A stretch of DNA of 9,826 nucleotides from assembly GCA_964603915.1 (NCBI GenBank), contig CAZRWU010000123.1:1-9826 (forward strand). The letters are read 5' to 3'. The stretch comes from REEP01 sp964603915 (lineage in GTDB: Bacteria; Pseudomonadota; Alphaproteobacteria; Rhodospirillales; Defluviicoccaceae). The translations under genes were made by a program, and so were the position numbers. A model generated the notes under the pieces. That model saw nothing but the letters and a program-made list of their open reading frames with translations. It was not told where the DNA came from and did no database searches. This document shows positions 6,316 through 9,826 of this stretch, in pieces; position 1 is the stretch's first letter, and each line of letters opens with the position of its first letter.

Positions 6316-7176
6316 ATGCAGTCGCTTTTGAAATGTGCAGCAGTGGCTGTTGTTGCGGTCGGCCTGGGGGCCTGTGGCACCATGGGTGGCATGATGGGAC
6401 TGCAACGTCCACTGGAGGAGGCTCGCGCCATGCCGCCGGCCGGGGGCGCCTTTGATCAGGCGTTGACCGGCCATTATATCGCGCTGTCCGAGGTCGAATA
6501 CGGCCAGGGCGATACGCGGGATGGTGGCGCCTACGCCGCCCGCGCCCGGATTCAGTCGCAGGGCGAGACCTTGATGCCCGAGGAGATCGAGGCTCGGCCA
6601 TACTTGGCCGCGGCGTATAAGCCGGAACTCTCCGCGGCGCGTGAGCGGCTTGTCGCGGTTCTCGATGGCAATGCGCGGCAAGGCGCCCCGCAGGATGCCG
6701 CAACCGCCCAGGCCATGTTCGATTGCTGGATGGAGAACGCCGAGGAAAATCTCCAGCCGGATCACATCGCCGCTTGCCGTGAAGGCTTCATGGCGGCGAT
6801 CGCCAGGGCCGAGGCGGGGATGGCTGTTTCGCCCGCCGCCTACATGGTGTTTTTCGATTTCGACGAGTCCTACCTGACCGCCGAGGGTCGACGGGTTGTC
6901 GAATCCGCGGCGCAGTCGGCGCGGCAAGACGGTTACGCCAGAATTATTGTGAGCGGCCACACCGACACCGTTGGCTCGGCGGAGTACAACCAGGGTCTGT
7001 CCGAGCGGCGCGCTGACGCGGTCCGGACCGCCTTGGTCGAAATGGGCGTACCGAACGACCAGATCATGACCCGCGGCCTTGGCCAGACTCAGCCCCTCGT
7101 CCCGACGGGCGATGGCGTCAACGAGCCGCAGAACCGGCGCGCGGAAATCGAAATCCAGAGCCGTCCCGGAAGCTAA
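6316..7176 (+). CDS. OmpA-family peptidoglycan-associated lipoprotein
   Basis: This 286-residue protein has a lipoprotein signal with lipobox LGAC (Cys20). The +2 residue is Gly, which fits sorting to the outer membrane. Residues 21-170 form a helical, charged region without a family that I recognise; it carries two further cysteines (Cys137, Cys154). Residues 175-283 are an OmpA C-terminal domain: VFFDFDESYLT (178-188), SGHTDTVGSAEYNQGLSERR (213-232) and the closing PQNRRAEIEI. Asp217 and Arg232 match the pair that holds diaminopimelate of peptidoglycan in E. coli OmpA. It thus probably tethers the outer membrane to the cell wall. AAGGAGG (6302-6308) lies 7 bases before the ATG, a very strong site. 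The upstream barrel gene is likely co-transcribed, and a strong terminator follows 41 bases after the stop. Confidence 0.93.
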   Translation: MQSLLKCAAVAVVAVGLGACGTMGGMMGLQRPLEEARAMPPAGGAFDQALTGHYIALSEVEYGQGDTRDGGAYAARARIQSQGETLMPEEIEARPYLAAAYKPELSAARERLVAVLDGNARQGAPQDAATAQAMFDCWMENAEENLQPDHIAACREGFMAAIARAEAGMAVSPAAYMVFFDFDESYLTAEGRRVVESAAQSARQDGYARIIVSGHTDTVGSAEYNQGLSERRADAVRTALVEMGVPNDQIMTRGLGQTQPLVPTGDGVNEPQNRRAEIEIQSRPGS

Positions 7177-7217
7177 TCAACAATAAGCTGACGTAAAAGC
7201 GAACCTCCGTTCAATGA

Positions 7218-7250
7218 AACGCCGCCTTCAGAAGGCGGCGTTCTTTTTTT
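7218..7250 (+). terminator. Strong intrinsic terminator after the OmpA-type gene
   Basis: AACGCCGCCTT (7218-7228) and AAGGCGGCGTT (7232-7242) form a perfect 11-base stem with loop CAG, followed by C and seven T (7244-7250). It ends the beta-barrel/OmpA unit. In the other direction only three T follow the stem, so it is at best a weak terminator for the convergent hemerythrin gene. Confidence 0.95.
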
Positions 7251-7341
7251 CTTTATTTCGAGCCAGCTTCTTTCAAGCAGGAAAAATGACGCGCCGGCGC
7301 CGCTGATGGCCCGGGGCCTTCCCGTCAAGCGCCGGGCGGGA

Positions 7342-7905
7342 TCACGCGCCGCCGCTCTCGCGCTCCCACTCGAGGATGTTGCGGCGCAAGGCTTCGTACC
7401 GGCCGCCCACCTCCTCGCCGAACAGCGGATCATCCTGATCGGCCACCCGGGCGCTGATGTCCGCCCAGTCCTCGGGCGTCAACGCCGCCCGCGCCGCCGG
7501 TAGGAACAAGCGCTCCTCCTGGGCCATGTGGTCCCGATGCACTTGGACAAACCGCCGCGCCCACTCCGAAAAGGACGTTCGCGACACCTGCGCTTCATCG
7601 AGCACCGCCCGAACCGCGGCGGCGAACTCGCGCGTCCGCGCCGCCAGTTCTTCGTGCTCCTGACGCAGGTCGCCGACCTGTTGCGCCGCCTCGGGATCCC
7701 GCAGCTGAAGCTTCTGATAGACGAGGTCTTCTTTCGGATGATGGTAAAGGTCCGGGTAACTTTGGAAATAGTCGACCACGCCCAGGACGATGTCGTAGTC
7801 CGGCGTTTCGCCGCGGTCGAACAACGCCACCTGTCGCTCGAGAATGTCGAGAAGTTGGCCGATGTTGGCGTGCTCCTTGCGCAGCGCTGCAATAAGCTGT
7901 GTCAT
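7342..7905 (-). CDS. Hemerythrin-like HHE-domain protein
   Basis: The 187-residue protein has a four-helix hemerythrin/HHE domain over residues 1-140. Candidate di-iron ligands are all present: His12 (KEHANI), His55 with Glu59 (HHPKE, an HxxxE motif), His84 (QEHEEL) and His126 with Glu130 (HMAQE, a second HxxxE). Family members bind a non-haem di-iron centre and are linked to oxygen, nitric-oxide or iron sensing, storage or stress. Which of these applies is not shown by the sequence. The C-terminal 45 residues (TPEDWADISARVADQDDPLFG onward) form a common extension in bacterial members. No signal peptide is seen, so it is cytosolic. AGGGAT (7918-7913) lies 7 bases before the ATG and AGGAG (7926-7922) lies further up. 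It is transcribed divergently from the MBL-fold gene across 188 bases and is convergent with the OmpA-type gene. Confidence 0.92.
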   Translation of the reverse strand: MTQLIAALRKEHANIGQLLDILERQVALFDRGETPDYDIVLGVVDYFQSYPDLYHHPKEDLVYQKLQLRDPEAAQQVGDLRQEHEELAARTREFAAAVRAVLDEAQVSRTSFSEWARRFVQVHRDHMAQEERLFLPAARAALTPEDWADISARVADQDDPLFGEEVGGRYEALRRNILEWERESGGA

Positions 7906-8093
7906 GACCTTGATCCCTGGTCTCCTTTCGCCGGCTGACGAAGGCTAAGCGGTCGTGCCGAGCGCCCCTGTTGAGGTAACATATGACAACCGGCCTGTCA
8001 CGGTGTTCACGGCCGCCGCCGTATGTCGCGCCGCCTTGTCGTCCCGCGCCGCCGTCGCCAGAAGACGGCCAGCATATCAGCAAGACGGACCGC

Positions 8094-9110
8094 ATGACTC
8101 CCTTATTTCACCCGCGCCTCGTCAATGATCCCTTCGGCGATCCCGGCCTTTTCATCGAATGTCTCTTCGAGCGGCGGGCAATCGTTTTCGATCTCGGCGA
8201 CAACCAGCCGCTGTCCGCGCGCAGCCTGCTCAAGATCAGCGACGCCGTTGTGTCCCACGCGCACATGGATCATTTTGCCGGCTTCGACCGCCTGCTGCGG
8301 ATCATTCTCGGCCGCGGCAAAGGACTGCGCCTGTTCGGGCCGGCCGGGTTCATCGACCGCGTCGGCCACAAGCTAGCCGCCTACACCTGGAACTTGGCCG
8401 CGTCTTACCCGAACGACTTGGTGCTTTCGGCCACCGAAATCCACGGCAACGACCACGGGGCTTCCGCGCGGTTTCACCTCAAGGAGGGATTCCGTCGCGG
8501 CGGCGCGCCGCGCGCGGTAAACTTGAGCGACGGCGTCGTCCTCGACGAAGAAGGATTTTGCATTCGGGTCGCGGTGATCGACCACGGCATCCCCTGCCTG
8601 GCGATGGCGCTGGAGGAAAAAAGCCACGTGAACGTGTGGAAAAGCGGCGTCGAAGGCATGGGATTCCGCGTCGGCCCCTGGTTGCGGGATCTTCGCCGCG
8701 CGGCGCTCGCCGGACTGCCGGACGACAGCGCCTTCCGCGTCCGCTGGAGCGAGGGCGGCGAGCGCCGCGAGCGCGTTGTGCCGCTGGGCGAACTGAAAGC
8801 GCGGATGTTGCGCATCGTCCCGGGGCAGAAAATCGTTTACGTCACCGACGCCGCCTTTCACGAGGCGAACGCCGAGGCGATTGTCGGCCTTGCCCGCAAC
8901 GCCGACGCGCTGTTCATCGAAGCCGGTTTTCTCGATCGCGACGCGGCCGCCGCCGCCGCCAGGCGTCATCTGACCGCGCGGCAGGCCGGGCGGTTGGCGC
9001 GCGCGGCGGGGGCCCGCCGCGTTGTCCCTTTTCATTTCTCGACGCGCTATCGGGGTGACGGCGCGGCGCTCGTTGCGGAAGCGGAGGCGGCCTGGGCGCA
9101 AGAAGCCTGA
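8094..9110 (+). CDS. RNase Z-like metallo-beta-lactamase-fold hydrolase
   Basis: The 338-residue protein has the zinc motif HxHxDH as His55, His57, Asp59 and His60 (SHAHMDHFAGFDRLL). Further ligands or catalytic residues in RNase Z order are His164 (VIDHGIPCLA), Asp252 (YVTDAAF), Glu276 (LFIEAGF), His292 (RRHLTARQA) and His314 (PFHFSTRY). The HLTARQA...FHFSTRY ending is strongly RNase Z-like (tRNA 3'-end processing). However, it lacks the usual N-terminal PxxxRN segment and the Gly-Pro-rich exosite arm, so the substrate may not be pre-tRNA. The ATG at 8094 was chosen because the protein-like sequence starts there (MTPLFHPRLV). An in-frame ATG at 7983 has a better ribosome site (GAGG, 7 bases before) but would add 37 Pro/Arg-rich residues. 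The gene is divergent from the hemerythrin gene and convergent with the next gene. Confidence 0.87.
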   Translation: MTPLFHPRLVNDPFGDPGLFIECLFERRAIVFDLGDNQPLSARSLLKISDAVVSHAHMDHFAGFDRLLRIILGRGKGLRLFGPAGFIDRVGHKLAAYTWNLAASYPNDLVLSATEIHGNDHGASARFHLKEGFRRGGAPRAVNLSDGVVLDEEGFCIRVAVIDHGIPCLAMALEEKSHVNVWKSGVEGMGFRVGPWLRDLRRAALAGLPDDSAFRVRWSEGGERRERVVPLGELKARMLRIVPGQKIVYVTDAAFHEANAEAIVGLARNADALFIEAGFLDRDAAAAAARRHLTARQAGRLARAAGARRVVPFHFSTRYRGDGAALVAEAEAAWAQEA

Positions 9111-9150
9111 GTGGTCCGATCGCGTTCGCGTGGCCTCGCGCCGCCCCGGA

Positions 9151-9393
9151 TCAGCGCTCGGGGCCGCGCCGATCATAAAGCGTCAGTTCCCACCGGCCGC
9201 TCGGCATGTCATGGCGAACGATGTAAAGACGACCATCGTCGCCACAAACCTTGACATAGGCGTGATCCTCGCCGATCCACCGGTCGAGAATCTCCGCCAC
9301 CTCGACCACTCGCTTGCCCAGGCGAAGACGTCGCGGCGTCGTCCATGCCCGCTCGTCGGCATCGCATTCCACATGAACAGTCAGGACGGTCAA
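9151..9393 (-). CDS. Conserved small protein of unknown function, TTG start
   Basis: From the TTG at 9393 this encodes 80 residues with no signal peptide or membrane segment. Recognisable segments are TPRRLRLGKRVVEVAEILDR (18-37), W then EDHAYVKVCGDDGRLYIVR (41-59) and GRWELTLYD (65-73). The pattern, basic strand, VxVxEILDRW, DHxYxKVxGDDGxxYIxR, then WELT, resembles a widespread small proteobacterial family I recall as uncharacterised (DUF6504-like). The fold is probably a small beta-barrel or SH3-like. I chose TTG because the ribosome site GAGGA stands 7 bases before it and the family-like sequence starts there. In-frame alternatives are GTG at 9372, ATG at 9483 and TTG at 9558. It lies back-to-back with the RNase Z-like gene (40 bases between stops). 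Confidence 0.72.
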   Translation of the reverse strand: MTVLTVHVECDADERAWTTPRRLRLGKRVVEVAEILDRWIGEDHAYVKVCGDDGRLYIVRHDMPSGRWELTLYDRRGPER

Positions 9394-9491
9394 CGCAACA
9401 TCCTCTTCGCTTGGCCCGCGCCGTCCGGCGGCAAAGGAAGGCTCAGCGCGCGATGTCTTGTCACCAACGACGCAGACGCCCATCGCTGCAT
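9390..9491 (-). CDS. Possible 33-codon leader ORF overlapping the TTG-start gene
   Basis: An ATG at 9491-9489 has a near-perfect ribosome site GGAGGA (9503-9498) with 6 bases of spacing. Its 33-codon frame (starts MQRWASASLVTRHRALS) ends in TGA at 9392-9390, which overlaps the TTG start of the next gene as TTGA. This layout suggests translational coupling. The peptide itself is Arg/Ala/Pro-rich and resembles nothing I know, so it may be non-functional or chance. Confidence 0.3.
   Translation of the reverse strand: MQRWASASLVTRHRALSLPLPPDGAGQAKRMLR
9401..9405 (-). promoter_or_regulatory. Ribosome binding site supporting the TTG start
   Basis: The minus strand reads GAGGA at 9405-9401, 7 bases before TTG 9393-9391. 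None of the in-frame ATG or GTG alternatives has a site at normal spacing. Confidence 0.5.
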
Positions 9492-9614
9492 CAAGGGTCC
9501 TCCGGGACCAGCTTTTCGGCGCGAGCGCAGGGTTCTTGACATCGGCCCGCTCCCTCAATATGTATCGACGCGTGGAAGGGCATGGGCCGTCGAACCGCGG
9601 AGCCGAATCCGCGG

Positions 9615-9667
9615 AATAAAAAAATCCTTGCGAGGGTCTTGAAGACGCCAGCTCATGATGATACCTT
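9615..9667 (+). promoter_or_regulatory. Candidate rRNA operon promoter with UP-like A-tract
   Basis: AATAAAAAAAT (9615-9625) stands upstream of TTGAAG (9639-9644), and 17 bases later TACCTT (9662-9667) could be a weak -10. The A-tract would fall at about -49 to -59 relative to a start near 9674, where UP elements of strong rRNA promoters lie. The -10 matches only three positions, so the call rests mainly on the A-tract, spacing and the downstream boxA-like motif. Confidence 0.3.
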
Positions 9668-9726
9668 GGTAAGGTTCAGGTCGCGTTAGGCGGCGGAACT
9701 TTCCTTTTAGTTTTTCTTTCATTGCC

Positions 9727-9760
9727 TGCCGTGTCAAGCCTGTGCTGTGACACGCTGGCA
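9727..9760 (+). other. Hairpin upstream of boxA (boxB-like position)
   Basis: GTGTCA (9731-9736) pairs with TGACAC (9748-9753). Inside it AGC (9737-9739) pairs with GCT (9744-9746) with one bulged G, and outside it TGCC (9727-9730) pairs with GGCA (9757-9760) with a small bulge. It lies 11 bases before the boxA-like motif, the place of boxB-type stems in rRNA leaders. It is not followed by a T-run. Confidence 0.5.
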
Positions 9761-9770
9761 GACGTCGCTT

Positions 9771-9785
9771 CGCTCTTTGACATTG
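9771..9785 (+). promoter_or_regulatory. boxA-like antitermination motif of an rRNA operon leader
   Basis: CGCTCTTTGACATTG closely resembles the E. coli rRNA boxA (TGCTCTTTAACA) and the CTCTTTGACA element that precedes 16S genes in many alphaproteobacteria. boxA RNA is bound by NusB-S10 and lets polymerase pass terminators in untranslated rRNA. The window ends 41 bases later, so the 16S gene itself is not visible. The identification rests on this motif and on the non-coding, structured context. Confidence 0.65.
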
Positions 9786-9826
9786 TGAGGTTGAGTGGAG
9801 GGATGTGTGGGCGGCGGTTTTGTGCT

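Larger units (their letters stand above)
9394..9826. other. Intergenic region with ribosomal RNA operon leader
   Basis: These 433 bases contain the possible 33-codon leader ORF on the minus strand (9390-9491). From about 9600 on the plus strand they contain an A-tract, a promoter candidate, a pyrimidine-rich tract (9701-9720), a long hairpin and a boxA-like motif. No tRNA or protein gene is seen from 9560 to the edge. A 60-codon minus-strand frame at 9555-9737 is not supported. Confidence 0.5.

Noticed and set aside
5541..6960. Minus-strand frames (296 and 257 codons) opposite the beta-barrel and OmpA-type genes
   Set aside because: Antisense shadows of two genes with clear signal peptides, ribosome sites and domain motifs.
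7281..7300. GC palindrome followed on the minus strand by ATTTTT, considered as terminator of the hemerythrin gene
   Set aside because: GCGCCGGCGC is self-complementary with no proper loop, so a stable stem before the T-run is doubtful.
8373..9176. 267-codon minus-strand frame opposite the RNase Z-like gene
   Set aside because: Shadow frame. The plus-strand protein carries the full set of zinc-binding motifs.
9022..9642. 206-codon plus-strand frame across the conserved small gene
   Set aside because: No family features; the minus-strand frame has the conserved-looking pattern and a ribosome site.
1..9826. Mobile elements, CRISPR arrays, tRNA genes, toxin-antitoxin or defence genes
   Set aside because: No transposase or integrase motifs, no regularly spaced repeats, no tRNA-like cloverleaf and no recognisable defence domains were seen on either strand.

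Overview
The window is GC-rich chromosomal DNA with tightly packed housekeeping and cell-envelope genes. Gram-negative envelope features are present: an outer-membrane barrel protein, an OmpA-family lipoprotein and a second lipoprotein. Together with protein-sequence style and a TTGACG-type -35 candidate, this suggests an alphaproteobacterium, perhaps near the Rhodospirillales. That placement is inference. I see no insertion sequence, phage gene, CRISPR array or tRNA.

Layout. (1) 1-2711, minus strand: methylmalonyl-CoA mutase, with the small subunit (mutA) complete and joined by an ATGA overlap to the large subunit (mutB), which runs off the left edge. These interconvert methylmalonyl-CoA and succinyl-CoA, the last step of propionyl-CoA use. 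(2) 3052-5070, plus strand: a run of three genes with gaps of 54-60 bases, encoding an exported trypsin-like serine protease, a small lipoprotein and a gamma-carbonic-anhydrase-family protein. (3) 5121-5348, minus strand: a short four-cysteine protein that is easy to miss. (4) 5673-7176, plus strand: a small outer-membrane beta-barrel followed by an OmpA-type peptidoglycan-binding lipoprotein, closed by a strong intrinsic terminator at 7218-7250. (5) 7342-7905, minus strand: a hemerythrin-like HHE protein. It is divergent from (6) 8094-9110, plus strand: an RNase Z-like metallo-beta-lactamase-fold hydrolase. (7) 9151-9393, minus strand: an 80-residue conserved protein that probably uses a TTG start. 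(8) 9600-9826, plus strand: no gene, but an A-tract, a promoter candidate, a strong hairpin and a boxA-like GCTCTTTGACA. These together look like the leader of a ribosomal RNA operon whose 16S gene would begin just past the right edge.

Most of the window is ordinary conserved chromosome, and I find no convincing new multi-gene system. The items most worth a second look are the four-cysteine small protein, the rRNA leader, the short leader ORF coupled to the TTG-start gene, and the structured 5' regions of the mutase and porin-like genes.
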